A stretch of 36,634 bases of DNA from an uncultured Bacteroides sp. (GTDB lineage: Bacteria > Bacteroidota > Bacteroidia > Bacteroidales > Bacteroidaceae): positions 1 through 36,634 of the forward strand of contig CAAEFE010000118.1 of NCBI GenBank assembly GCA_900755095.1. The letters are read 5' to 3'. A program made the translations under genes and the position numbers. The notes beneath the pieces are model-generated. The model searched no databases, had not been told where the DNA came from, and was given only the letters and a program-made list of their open reading frames with translations. This document shows positions 1 through 8,532 of this stretch, piece by piece. Position 1 is the first letter of the stretch; the number at the start of each line of letters is the position of its first letter.

Positions 1-170
1 ATAGGACCGCGCTCACCGTTTTTCTTGTACGCGTCGTTTTTGTACTTTTTGAAACGCATCGTTTTTGTTAAGCGGCACGTCTGGTTTTTCCGGATTTAGA
101 CTCTACTTACTTTGTTAAACGTGCCGTATTCAACTTTTCCAAAAAGATAAACCTGAACTTTGTAGACTAC

Positions 171-1724
171 ATGTTGCTCGAACAGGAATTTAAGCGCGCT
201 GAAGACGGCACACGTCTGCTCGATCATGAAAGTATCACTGTTGAGTTTAAACTGACCGAAGGACAGGACGGTATTTTTGCCCGCCGTGTAGCGGATTACA
301 GCAACTACACCTTTACGCCGACTGCCGAAGCCGACAAAGCCTTCACCAAACCCGAACGTATTATTGAAGAGACGGAAGCCCTGTCGCGTCCCGAAACATT
401 CTGGGCGGAGAATCGTCCGCAAGCCGCTATCTCCCAGCAGGAAAACTCGGTAGACCGCCTGATGACACAATTACGCAGTTATCCGGTATATTACTGGACG
501 GAGAAAGTACTCTCCATTCTCTTTACGGGATATATTCCTACCTCCAAAGAAGCGCCGCTTTTCTATATCGGCCCGATGAATGCCACTATCAGCGGTAACA
601 CATTGGAAGGTCCCCGTATCCGTGCCGGAGGTATGACTACCGCCTGGCTCAATCCGCACCTGTTTGGCAAAGGATATGTGGCTTACGGGTTTAAAGATGA
701 AAGAGTGAAAGGATTGGCGGAACTGGAATATTCTTTCAAGAAGAAGAAAGAATACGCCAACGAATTTCCCATCCATTCATTGAAATTGCGTTACGAATCA
801 GATGTGAACCAGTACGGACAAAATTACCTGTATACAAGCAAAGACAATGTGTTTCTGGCCTTGAAACGTGAGAAGGACGACCGTATCGGCTATTTCCGGC
901 AGGCGGAGATGACCTATACCAATGAGTTTTATTCCGGCTTTTCTTTCCAGTTGACAGCACGTACACGGAAAGATGAGTCCTCCTACCTGATTCCTTTTTT
1001 AAAGAAAGAAGGAGATACCTACACCCCGGTAAAAGATTTCTCTATCAGTGCCGCAGAGTTGAAGTTGCGTTATGCTCCAAATGAGAAATTCTTCCAGACC
1101 CAATGGAACCGTTTTCCCGTATCGTTGGATGCACCGGTGTTTACCTTGTCGCATACCATTGCCGGAAAAGGAGTGTTGGGCAGCGATTACACTTACAATC
1201 ATACCGAAGCCGGTATTCAGAAACGCTTCTGGTTTTCCGCGTTCGGCTATACGGACGTTATACTAAAAGCAGGTAAAGTGTGGGATAAAGTACCTTTTCC
1301 GTTGCTTATCATGCCTAATGCCAACCTTTCTTATACCATCCAACCGGAATCTTACTCGTTGATGAATGCGATGGAGTTTATGAACGATGAATATTTCTCG
1401 TGGGATGTTACTTATTTCCTCAACGGATGGCTGTTCAACCGGGTACCGTTGTTGAAAAAACTTAAATGGAGAGAAATAGTTTCCTGTCGTGGATTATATG
1501 GACATTTGAGCGATAAAAACAACCCGGCTTTGAGCGACGGTTTGTTCGCTTTTCCGATAGAGAACACACAAACAATGGGAAAAACACCTTATGTGGAGGC
1601 GGGTGTCGGTATTGAAAACATTTTCAAGGTGTTACGTTTGGACTATATCTGGAGGCTCACTTATCGTGATTCGCCCGGGATTGACAGATCAGGCTTGAGA
1701 ATAAGTCTCCACATGACCTTTTAA
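171..1724 (+). CDS. DUF5686-type outer-membrane protein, C-terminal part (5' broken or truncated)
   Basis: The 517-residue frame is rich in alternating amphipathic strands and aromatic residues and ends in a phenylalanine (LRISLHMTF), as in an outer-membrane beta-barrel. The family is recognised from memory (DUF5686 proteins, usually more than 800 residues with an N-terminal carboxypeptidase-regulatory-like domain). Only the barrel part is present. Position 171 is the first ATG, but the frame is already open from 72 and reads like coding sequence (DSTYFVKRAVFNF). A TAA at 69-71 closes it, and bases 1-68 do not look coding in that frame. The true start is therefore lost through a frameshift, rearrangement or the window edge. 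There is no signal peptide at residue 1. The role in the cell is unknown. It is probably not in the inositol operon, because a separate promoter lies just before the next gene. Confidence 0.6.
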   Translation: MLLEQEFKRAEDGTRLLDHESITVEFKLTEGQDGIFARRVADYSNYTFTPTAEADKAFTKPERIIEETEALSRPETFWAENRPQAAISQQENSVDRLMTQLRSYPVYYWTEKVLSILFTGYIPTSKEAPLFYIGPMNATISGNTLEGPRIRAGGMTTAWLNPHLFGKGYVAYGFKDERVKGLAELEYSFKKKKEYANEFPIHSLKLRYESDVNQYGQNYLYTSKDNVFLALKREKDDRIGYFRQAEMTYTNEFYSGFSFQLTARTRKDESSYLIPFLKKEGDTYTPVKDFSISAAELKLRYAPNEKFFQTQWNRFPVSLDAPVFTLSHTIAGKGVLGSDYTYNHTEAGIQKRFWFSAFGYTDVILKAGKVWDKVPFPLLIMPNANLSYTIQPESYSLMNAMEFMNDEYFSWDVTYFLNGWLFNRVPLLKKLKWREIVSCRGLYGHLSDKNNPALSDGLFAFPIENTQTMGKTPYVEAGVGIENIFKVLRLDYIWRLTYRDSPGIDRSGLRISLHMTF

Positions 1725-1791
1725 AAGTTAAATCCTGCTAATTGCAATGTTTATATGACAAATAAAGACCGTATTAGTAATTAATTAATCT

Positions 1792-1799
1792 TATTTTTG
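1792..1799 (+). promoter_or_regulatory. -7 box of the inositol operon promoter
   Basis: TATTTTTG matches the Bacteroides -7 consensus TAnnTTTG and lies 33 bases before the ATG of the inositol-phosphate synthase. No good TTTG -33 box is seen about 20 bases upstream, so the call rests on the -7 box and its position. Confidence 0.5.
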
Positions 1800-1832
1800 C
1801 ATCAATTTTAGTTTAATTTTAATAGAATAGAA

Positions 1833-3122
1833 ATGAAACAAGAAATTAAACCCGCTACCGGGCGTCTTGGCGTACTGGTAGTTGGAGTGGGTGGTGCGGT
1901 AGCTACCACGATGATTGTAGGTACACTAGCCTCTCGCAAGGGACTGGCAAAACCGATAGGATCTATTACACAGTTAGCCACAATGCGCATGGAGAACAAC
2001 GAAGAAAAACTCATCAAGGACGTTGTGCCTTTGACGAATTTGGAAGACATTGTTTTCGGAGGATGGGATATTTTCCCGGACAACGCATACGAAGCTGCTA
2101 TGTACGCCGAGGTTTTGAAAGAAAAAGACCTGAATGGAGTAAAAGAAGAGTTGGAAGCTATCAAACCGATGCCGGCTGCTTTCGATCACAACTGGGCAAA
2201 ACGTCTGAACGGTACACACGTGAAGAAGGCCGCTACCCGTTGGGAAATGGTAGAACAACTTCGTCAGGATATCCGCGACTTCAAGGCTGCTAACAACTGC
2301 GAACGCGTAGTGGTGCTTTGGGCTGCAAGTACTGAAATTTACATTCCGCTGTCTGACGAACACATGTCACTCGCTGCTTTAGAGAAAGCAATGAAGGAAA
2401 ACAATACAGACGTGATTTCTCCGAGTATGTGTTACGCGTATGCTGCGATTGCAGAAGACGCTCCGTTCGTAATGGGTGCTCCTAACTTGTGCGTGGATAC
2501 TCCTGCTATGTGGGAATTCTCTAAACAAAAGAATGTACCTATCTCCGGTAAAGACTTCAAGAGTGGTCAGACATTGATGAAAACCGTATTGGCTCCGATG
2601 TTCAAAACCCGTATGCTGGGTGTGAACGGTTGGTTCTCTACCAATATCCTCGGTAACCGCGACGGTGAAGTGCTTGATGATCCGGACAACTTCAAGACAA
2701 AAGAAGTCAGCAAGCTGTCTGTAATCGACACTATCTTCGAACCAGAAAAATATCCGGATCTCTACGGAGATGTTTATCATAAAGTACGTATCAACTACTA
2801 TCCTCCCCGCAAAGACAACAAAGAAGCATGGGACAACATCGACATCTTCGGATGGATGGGCTACCCGATGGAAATCAAGGTGAACTTCCTTTGCCGCGAC
2901 TCTATCCTTGCAGCTCCTATCGCTCTTGACCTTGTGTTGTTCAGCGACTTGGCAATGCGTGCAGGTATGTGTGGCATCCAGACTTGGTTGTCATTCTTCT
3001 GCAAGAGCCCGATGCACGATTTCGAACATCAGCCCGAACACGACTTGTTTACACAATGGAGAATGGTAAAACAGACATTGCGTAACATGATTGGTGAAAA
3101 AGAACCTGATTACTTAGCTTAA
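1833..3122 (+). CDS. myo-inositol-1(3)-phosphate synthase
   Basis: This cytosolic NAD-dependent enzyme converts glucose-6-phosphate to myo-inositol-phosphate, the first committed step to inositol lipids. The 429-residue protein opens with a Rossmann nucleotide-binding loop (RLGVLVVGVGGAVATTM, glycines at 18, 20 and 21). It has the family's conserved blocks, among them GKDFKSGQT, VNGWFSTNILGNRDG and the lysine-rich YYPPRKDNKEAWDNIDIFGWMG stretch, given here in parts from memory of the family. Length is normal for the short prokaryotic type. It is first of a run of lipid genes and corresponds to the synthase of the B. thetaiotaomicron inositol-lipid cluster (BT_1526, as I recall). A hairpin terminator follows it, so its expression may exceed that of the genes downstream. 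The start ATG is preceded by an A-rich leader and no Shine-Dalgarno site. Confidence 0.93.
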   Translation: MKQEIKPATGRLGVLVVGVGGAVATTMIVGTLASRKGLAKPIGSITQLATMRMENNEEKLIKDVVPLTNLEDIVFGGWDIFPDNAYEAAMYAEVLKEKDLNGVKEELEAIKPMPAAFDHNWAKRLNGTHVKKAATRWEMVEQLRQDIRDFKAANNCERVVVLWAASTEIYIPLSDEHMSLAALEKAMKENNTDVISPSMCYAYAAIAEDAPFVMGAPNLCVDTPAMWEFSKQKNVPISGKDFKSGQTLMKTVLAPMFKTRMLGVNGWFSTNILGNRDGEVLDDPDNFKTKEVSKLSVIDTIFEPEKYPDLYGDVYHKVRINYYPPRKDNKEAWDNIDIFGWMGYPMEIKVNFLCRDSILAAPIALDLVLFSDLAMRAGMCGIQTWLSFFCKSPMHDFEHQPEHDLFTQWRMVKQTLRNMIGEKEPDYLA

Positions 3123-3140
3123 TCAGTAACCCCAAATAAT

Positions 3141-3210
3141 AAGTTGAGATTGAGATTTACCATCCTATAAAGACTGGTGGATGCTCAACCTCAACTTTTA
3201 CTTTTTTATT
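3141..3210 (+). terminator. hairpin terminator or attenuator after the inositol-phosphate synthase gene
   Basis: Arms AAGTTGAGATTGAG (3141-3154) and CTCAACCTCAACTT (3184-3197) pair with one mismatch. A second short stem, CATCC/GGATG, lies inside the loop, and a T-rich tail (3198-3210) follows. It sits between two genes of one pathway, so it may only attenuate. Confidence 0.7.
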
Positions 3211-3218
3211 GTACAAAT

Positions 3219-3236
3219 TCCCCATTCGTTGGGGGA
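3219..3236 (+). repeat. short hairpin
   Basis: TCCCCA-TTCG-TTGGGG forms a tight tetraloop stem just after the terminator and about 48 bases before the next start codon. It has no T tract. It could be a processing or leader structure of the downstream transcript. Confidence 0.4.
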
Positions 3237-3283
3237 CTCGTGACACAACCGACTCGTAGTTTGTAATTAGTAATTAGTAATAA

Positions 3284-3763
3284 ATGAAGCGTCCTCCCTT
3301 TCTACCTGTTTTTATAGGCACGGGCTTTGGCTCCGGTTTTTCTCCTTTTGCTCCCGGCACGGCTGGGGCGTTACTGGCTTCTATCATTTGGATTGCACTT
3401 TATTTTCTCCTTCCTTTCTCTTGGGTATTATGGCTGACTGCCGCTTTGGTGATTGTATTTACATTCGCCGGCATTTGGGCTGCCGATAAGCTGGAGACTT
3501 ATTGGGGAGAAGATCCTTCGCGTGTGGTAGTAGATGAGATGGTGGGAGTGTGGATACCGTTGTTGGCTGTTCCCAATGATGACAAATGGTTTTGGTACGT
3601 GATTGCGGCTTTTGCCTTGTTCCGCATCTTTGATATAGCCAAACCGTTGGGCATACGTCGTATGGAAAGCCTGAAAGGTGGGGTAGGGGTCATGATGGAC
3701 GATGTTTTGGCGGGAGTGTATAGTTTTATATTGTTAGTGGGAGCGAGATGGGTGATTGGCTGA
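3284..3763 (+). CDS. PgpA-family phosphatase, likely phosphatidylinositol-phosphate phosphatase
   Basis: The 159-residue membrane protein belongs to the phosphatidylglycerophosphatase A family. It shows the family signature GSGFSPFAPGTAG near residue 14, the acidic motif VVDEMVGVW, and a DIAKPLGIRRME...GGVGVMMDDVLAG block in the C-terminal half, with hydrophobic segments between. Family members remove the phosphate from phosphatidylglycerol-phosphate. Placed between an inositol-phosphate synthase and a PI-phosphate synthase, it most likely dephosphorylates phosphatidylinositol-phosphate to phosphatidylinositol, the role given to its counterpart in the B. thetaiotaomicron cluster. That substrate is inferred from context; the fold is clear from the sequence. 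The next gene overlaps its end by 16 bases, which suggests coupled translation. The start is the ATG after a TAATTAGTAATTAG repeat leader. Confidence 0.87.
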   Translation: MKRPPFLPVFIGTGFGSGFSPFAPGTAGALLASIIWIALYFLLPFSWVLWLTAALVIVFTFAGIWAADKLETYWGEDPSRVVVDEMVGVWIPLLAVPNDDKWFWYVIAAFALFRIFDIAKPLGIRRMESLKGGVGVMMDDVLAGVYSFILLVGARWVIG

Positions 3764-4245
3764 AAAAAGTTGCACGGATGATTTCCCAGAAAGGCGGCAT
3801 CTTCATGTTCTTGAGGGCGCAGCTTTCTGCTCAAATGGCAACTATTGCAGACTTTCTCGTTACGATTCTTCTAGTCAGGCTGTTTGATGTCTACTATGTA
3901 TATGCTACCTTGGCGGGGGCTATCTATGGAGGAATCGTTAATTGCGTTATCAACTATAAATGGACTTTTAAATCGAAAGGAAAGAAAACACACGTTGCCG
4001 TAAAATTTGTCCTTGTATGGATTTGCAGCGTTTGGTTAAACACGTGGGGCACGTATGCACTGACGGAATCATTAGCGAAGATTCCCTGGGTACGCGACAC
4101 GCTTAGCCTGTATTTCGGAGATTTTTTCATTATTCCTAAAGTGGTAGTGGCAGTCATCGTGGCACTGTTCTGGAACTATAATATGCAACGCTTTTTTGTT
4201 TACCGGAATATAGATATAAGAAGTTTGTTCGGAAAAAGAAACTGA
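3748..4245 (+). CDS. GtrA-like four-helix membrane protein
   Basis: The 165-residue protein has about four hydrophobic helices and the GtrA-family mark NYKWTFKSK near residue 70, with a second NYNMQRFFVYR near the C-terminus. GtrA proteins are linked to moving or anchoring undecaprenyl-linked sugars across the inner membrane. In this operon it could serve translocation of an inositol lipid or its sugar decoration, but this is inference. The start at 3748 overlaps the pgpA-like gene by 16 bases; in-frame ATGs at 3778 and 3805 are alternatives, and the one at 3778 removes the overlap. The region after residue 20 (MFLRAQLSAQM) is where the family homology appears to begin. Confidence 0.8.
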   Translation: MGDWLKKVARMISQKGGIFMFLRAQLSAQMATIADFLVTILLVRLFDVYYVYATLAGAIYGGIVNCVINYKWTFKSKGKKTHVAVKFVLVWICSVWLNTWGTYALTESLAKIPWVRDTLSLYFGDFFIIPKVVVAVIVALFWNYNMQRFFVYRNIDIRSLFGKRN

Positions 4246-4348
4246 AAAACGGATTGAAAAGACTGATGAGAAAACGAAAGAATTAGATATATACAGATTG
4301 AGAAAACAGAAGATTTAGATAAAAATAGCTATAAACAGATTTAAACAG

Positions 4349-4999
4349 ATGAATTACAGAGATTATTTACAACAGTTGATTTATAAGATTATCAATCCCC
4401 TGATACGCGGAATGATTAAAATAGGAATCACTCCTAACTTTATCACCACTACCGGATTTATCCTGAATGTAGTAGCGGCAGGTATGTTTGTATATGCCGG
4501 CATATATGGCGGACAGAACGATTTGGCCATTATCGGCTGGGCAGGAGGTGTGATTTTGTTTGCCGGACTGTTCGATATGATGGACGGACGTGTAGCTCGC
4601 CTAGGCAACATGAGTTCCAAGTTCGGTGCGCTTTACGATTCAGTACTCGACCGTTACAGTGAATTGATGACTTTCTTTGGTATCTGTTACTATTTATCAA
4701 TGAAAGATTATTTCCTTTATGCACTCATTGCATTTGTGGCACTAATCGGCTCACTGATGGTAAGCTACGTGCGTGCCCGTGCCGAAGGCTTAGGAATTGA
4801 ATGTAAAGTCGGATTCATGCAACGTCCGGAACGCGTAGTGCTGACCAGTCTCGGAGCTTTGTTCTGTGGCGTTTTCAAAGATATCACCGTTTTCGAACCA
4901 ATCCTGATTATGATTGTTCCTCTGGCTTTTGTTGCCCTGTTTGCCAATATCACGGCATTTGCTCGTGTGAGACATTGTTACAAAGCGATGAAAGAATGA
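4349..4999 (+). CDS. CDP-alcohol phosphatidyltransferase, likely phosphatidylinositol-phosphate synthase
   Basis: The 216-residue inner-membrane enzyme carries the complete CDP-alcohol phosphatidyltransferase motif D-x2-D-G-x2-A-R-x8-G-x3-D-x3-D, read here as D76, D79, G80, A83, R84, G93, D97 and D101. About six hydrophobic helices surround it. The family joins CDP-diacylglycerol to an alcohol. Next to an inositol-phosphate synthase and a PgpA-like phosphatase, the acceptor is most likely inositol-phosphate, giving PI-phosphate, as in the known B. thetaiotaomicron cluster. The acceptor is inferred; the chemistry is clear. A 103-base A-rich spacer precedes the ATG, and the last bases before the start repeat acagat-like words. 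No other plausible start is seen upstream. Confidence 0.9.
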   Translation: MNYRDYLQQLIYKIINPLIRGMIKIGITPNFITTTGFILNVVAAGMFVYAGIYGGQNDLAIIGWAGGVILFAGLFDMMDGRVARLGNMSSKFGALYDSVLDRYSELMTFFGICYYLSMKDYFLYALIAFVALIGSLMVSYVRARAEGLGIECKVGFMQRPERVVLTSLGALFCGVFKDITVFEPILIMIVPLAFVALFANITAFARVRHCYKAMKE

Positions 5000-5104
5000 A
5001 TTAATTTACTGTTGGACGATTTACTATTTACATCGTACATCCTAAATAGTACATCGTAAATAGTCTAATAGTAAATAGTCTAGTTGTCTAATCAAAACAT
5101 TATA

Positions 5105-6040
5105 ATGATAAAGAATATTCAAATGCCGTCGAAGAGAGAAGCCCTGACTGTGACAGTCATTATGGCTCTTTTCCTTTTGCTGACAAGTATCTTCATCGGG
5201 CTTCGTTCCGAGCACCTGTTAATGGCGGTACTCTATTTAGTTTTATTTTTTGCCGGATTACCTACTCGTAAGTTGGCTGTGGCCCTGTTACCTTTCGCCA
5301 TTTTTGGAATCTCGTATGACTGGATGCGTATTTGCCCCAACTACGAAGTGAACCCGATTGATGTGGCCGGACTGTATAATCTCGAAAAGTCTCTTTTCGG
5401 AGTAATGGATAATGGTCTTCTGGTTACTCCTTGCGAATACTTCGCTGCACACAACTGGCCGATAGCGGACGTTTTTGCCGGAATCTTCTACCTTTGTTGG
5501 GTTCCCGTTCCCATCCTGTTCGGTCTTTGCCTGTATTTCAAGAAGGAAAGAAAAACCTACCTTCGCTTTGCGTTAGTATTCTTGTTTGTCAATTTGATTG
5601 GTTTTGCCGGTTATTATATTCATCCGGCCGCTCCGCCTTGGTATGCCATCAACTACGGTTTCGAACCGATATTAAACACACCGGGTAATGTTGCAGGATT
5701 GGGACGCTTTGATGCATTCTTCGGAGTAACCATCTTTGATTCTATCTACGGGCGTAATGCTAATGTTTTTGCGGCAGTGCCTTCACTGCACGCGGCCTAT
5801 ATGGTAGTTGCATTGGTGTATGCCATTATTGGTAAATGCAGGTGGTATGTGGTTACTCTTTTCTCTATTATCATGGTCGGCATTTGGGGAACAGCTATTT
5901 ATTCATGCCATCATTATATCATTGATGTATTACTTGGCATCTCTTGCGCGTTAATCGGTTGGCTGGTATTCGAATACATATTGATGAGAATCCCGGCGTT
6001 CAAAAGATTCTTCGAAAGATATTATACGTATATAAAGTAA
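5105..6040 (+). CDS. PAP2/AUR1-like inositol-phosphoceramide synthase
   Basis: The 311-residue protein has several membrane helices and the two catalytic motifs of PAP2/AUR1-type lipid transferases: PSLHAAY with H229, and CHHYIIDVLLG with H270 and D274. In fungi AUR1 moves phosphoinositol from PI to ceramide; Bacteroides make sphingolipids, and the counterpart in the B. thetaiotaomicron cluster is assigned this step. Here it stands directly after the PI-phosphate synthase, which fits PI to inositol-phosphoceramide. The active site is expected on the periplasmic face. The frame is open back to a TTG at 5084, but the ATG at 5105 is the more likely start; MPSKREAL at 5123 is another choice. The gene is preceded by an A/T-rich repetitive spacer and followed by tandem repeats. 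Confidence 0.82.
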   Translation: MIKNIQMPSKREALTVTVIMALFLLLTSIFIGLRSEHLLMAVLYLVLFFAGLPTRKLAVALLPFAIFGISYDWMRICPNYEVNPIDVAGLYNLEKSLFGVMDNGLLVTPCEYFAAHNWPIADVFAGIFYLCWVPVPILFGLCLYFKKERKTYLRFALVFLFVNLIGFAGYYIHPAAPPWYAINYGFEPILNTPGNVAGLGRFDAFFGVTIFDSIYGRNANVFAAVPSLHAAYMVVALVYAIIGKCRWYVVTLFSIIMVGIWGTAIYSCHHYIIDVLLGISCALIGWLVFEYILMRIPAFKRFFERYYTYIK

Positions 6041-6061
6041 GATTATATGTGAATAAAGTGA

Positions 6062-6175
6062 GATATATACTCATACAAAAAGCAAGTATATACTCATACA
6101 AAAAGCAAGTATATACTCATACAAAAAGCAAGTATATACTCATATAAAAGCAGATATATACCCATATAAAAAATA
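6062..6175 (+). repeat. tandem repeat, about five copies of 23 bp
   Basis: The unit reads AGTATATACTCATACAAAAA-GCA. Copies begin at 6062, 6085, 6108, 6131 and 6153; the two after 6062 are identical and the last two are degenerate (22 and 23 bases). It fills the gap between the lipid synthase and the flippase-like gene. It has no spacer diversity and so is not a CRISPR array. Confidence 0.9.
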
Positions 6176-6194
6176 GATATAAGTCTCACAAATA

Positions 6195-7205
6195 GTGAAG
6201 AACAAGTACCGTAATATATTTCTCGCTTTTGGTATCATTACCGTTCTGATAATGATATTCACTTTTGATATGGATTATCAGGAGCTTTGGCTGAATTTGA
6301 AGCGTGCAGGGGTATATTTACCTTTGGTTTTGTTGCTATGGCTGTTTGTCTACCTTATTAATACAGTATCGTGGTACATCATCATCCGTAGTGGTGGTAA
6401 GACGGGGTTTTCATTTGTCCGGCTCTACAAATTCACAGTAACAGGTTTTGCGCTTAATTACGTGACTCCTGTTGGGCTGATGGGAGGCGAACCATATCGC
6501 ATTATGGAGCTGAAACCCTATATAGGAATAGAACGCGCCACCTCTTCCGTGATTCTTTATGTGATGATGCATATCTTTTCCCACTTTTGCTTTTGGTTAA
6601 GTTCAGTGTTGCTTTACGTTTGTCTCTATCCGGTGGGGTGGATGATGGGGATAATCTTAGGAGCTATTACTGTCTTTTGCTTGCTGATTGTTATTCTTTT
6701 TATGAAAGGCTATCGGCAGGGGATGGCTGTGGCTTTTGTCCGTATGGGTGGTCGTATTCCTTTTCTGAAAAAGAAAGTATTTCATTTTGCAAACGCGCAT
6801 AAAGAGAAGTTGGAGAATATAGACAAACAAATTGCCCTTCTCCACCAACAAAAGAAACAAACCTTTTATAGCGCCCTCTTACTGGAATATACCGCCCGTG
6901 TAGTCAGTTGTCTTGAAATATGGCTGATACTGAACGTGCTGACCACCCATGTCAGCTTTGCCGACTGCTGCCTGATTGCGGCTTTCTCTTCTTTACTTGC
7001 TAATCTGCTGTTTTTCCTGCCTATGCAATTGGGAGGTCGTGAAGGTGGCTTTGCCCTCGCCGTAGGCGGCCTTTCCCTTTCCGGAGCTTACGGAGTCTAT
7101 GCCGCTTTGATTACCCGTGTACGCGAAATGGTCTGGATTGTAATCGGACTTGTACTAATGAAAGTAGGAAATTTTAAACAATCAAAAGAAAGATATTCTG
7201 CTTAA
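6195..7205 (+). CDS. lysylphosphatidylglycerol synthase TM-region/UPF0104 family flippase-like protein
   Basis: The 336-residue integral membrane protein has about eight hydrophobic helices. Family-like marks are LNYVTPVGLMGGEPYRI near residue 90 and LLFFLPMQLGGREGGFALA near residue 275; the second motif (P-x-G-x-x-G-x-x-E type) is typical of the MprF flippase domain and its relatives. These proteins are thought to move lipids or lipid-linked groups across the membrane. As the last gene of the inositol-lipid set it may flip inositol phospholipid or inositol sphingolipid, which is inference from position. The start is a GTG; no upstream ATG is in frame, and the first residues MKNKYRNIFLAFGII fit a first helix. 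A 23-bp tandem repeat lies directly upstream. Confidence 0.78.
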   Translation: MKNKYRNIFLAFGIITVLIMIFTFDMDYQELWLNLKRAGVYLPLVLLLWLFVYLINTVSWYIIIRSGGKTGFSFVRLYKFTVTGFALNYVTPVGLMGGEPYRIMELKPYIGIERATSSVILYVMMHIFSHFCFWLSSVLLYVCLYPVGWMMGIILGAITVFCLLIVILFMKGYRQGMAVAFVRMGGRIPFLKKKVFHFANAHKEKLENIDKQIALLHQQKKQTFYSALLLEYTARVVSCLEIWLILNVLTTHVSFADCCLIAAFSSLLANLLFFLPMQLGGREGGFALAVGGLSLSGAYGVYAALITRVREMVWIVIGLVLMKVGNFKQSKERYSA

Positions 7206-7338
7206 ATTTATAACTTTGTCTGATCTATAAAGACTCTTATGAAGGGCTCTATAAAAGAACTTATAGAAAAACTTGTCAAAGGAGTTCTATTTGGATCTAT
7301 AGAAAAGACTGACGAAAAGACCTATAAAGAAAACGACA

Positions 7339-8511
7339 ATGAATAATTTTATCTTTTACAGCCCTACTGAATTCGTGTTCGGTCGGGATACGGAAGCGCA
7401 GACCGGAGTGTTAGTACAGAAATACGGTGCACGCAAAATAATGATTGTTTATGGTGGCGGTTCCGTGATACGTAGCGGCTTGTTGGCCCGTGTTGAGAAA
7501 TCATTGCAGGAAGTAGGTATTCCCTATTGCATGCTGGGTGGTGTACAGCCTAACCCGATAGACACGAAAGTGTATGAAGGAATCGACCTCTGCCGGAAAG
7601 AAAACGTAGACATGATGCTCGCCGTTGGTGGTGGCTCTGTGATTGATACGGCGAAAGCCATTGCAGCCGGAGTTCCTTACAACGGAGATTTCTGGGATTT
7701 CTACATCGGAAAAGCCATTGTGACGAAAGCATTGAAAGTAGCCGTTGTGTTAACGATTCCTGCTGCCGGAAGCGAAGGTTCCGGTAACACCGTCATCACG
7801 AAAGTCGATGGCTTACAGAAATTAAGCCTCCGTGCTCCCGGTGTACTACGTCCTGTTTTTGCCGTGATGAACCCCGAGCTGACCTACACACTTCCTCCTT
7901 TCCAAACCGCCTGCGGCATTGCCGATATGATGGCACACATCATGGAACGCTATTTCACCAACACGAAAGATGTAGAAATAGGCGATCGCCTGTGTGAAGG
8001 TACACTGCTTGCCATCATCAAAGAAGCAACCACCGTCATGAAAGAACCTGAAAACTACGGAGCCCGTGCCAATCTGATGTGGTGCGGAACGATCGCCCAC
8101 AATGGAACCTGTGGTGTAGGTTGTGAAGAGGACTGGGCTTCCCACTTCCTCGAACATGAAATCAGCGCCATCTATAACGTGATTCATGGTGCCGGACTCT
8201 CCGTAATCTTCCCTGCCTGGATGACATGGATGACAGAACACAATGTGGATAAGATAGCCCAATACGCCATCCGAGTGTGGGGAGTGGCAGAATCAGACGA
8301 TAAAAAGGCGGTAGCCCTTGAAGGAATTTCCCGTCTGAAATCCTTCTTTACTTCCATCGGCCTGCCTGTGACCTTCAAAGAACTTGGCATTGAGAATCCC
8401 GACATCGACCGCCTTGCAGATAGTCTGCACCGGAATAAAGGTGAATTGGTAGGCAACTATGTCAAATTAGCGAAACAGGACAGCAAAGAGATATACCGTC
8501 TGGCATTATAA
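7339..8511 (+). CDS. iron-containing alcohol dehydrogenase (YqhD/BdhA-like)
   Basis: The 390-residue soluble enzyme has the group III Fe-ADH layout: an N-terminal nucleotide-binding half with GGGSVIDTAKAIAAG near residue 96, and a helical half with the metal ligands D196, H200, H273 and H283 (motifs ADMMAHIME and LEHEISAIYNVIHGAG). The sequence resembles NADPH-dependent YqhD and butanol dehydrogenases, which reduce aldehydes. It probably removes reactive aldehydes or serves redox balance; a specific link to inositol lipids is not shown. It is preceded by a 133-base A-rich spacer with repeated tctataaa words and followed by a strong terminator, so it may be the last gene of the operon above. 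Confidence 0.88.
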   Translation: MNNFIFYSPTEFVFGRDTEAQTGVLVQKYGARKIMIVYGGGSVIRSGLLARVEKSLQEVGIPYCMLGGVQPNPIDTKVYEGIDLCRKENVDMMLAVGGGSVIDTAKAIAAGVPYNGDFWDFYIGKAIVTKALKVAVVLTIPAAGSEGSGNTVITKVDGLQKLSLRAPGVLRPVFAVMNPELTYTLPPFQTACGIADMMAHIMERYFTNTKDVEIGDRLCEGTLLAIIKEATTVMKEPENYGARANLMWCGTIAHNGTCGVGCEEDWASHFLEHEISAIYNVIHGAGLSVIFPAWMTWMTEHNVDKIAQYAIRVWGVAESDDKKAVALEGISRLKSFFTSIGLPVTFKELGIENPDIDRLADSLHRNKGELVGNYVKLAKQDSKEIYRLAL

Positions 8512-8532
8512 AAAAACAGATATAACCGACAG

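Noticed and set aside
6062..6175. Possible CRISPR array
   Set aside because: The repeats are directly joined without variable spacers and no cas gene is near.
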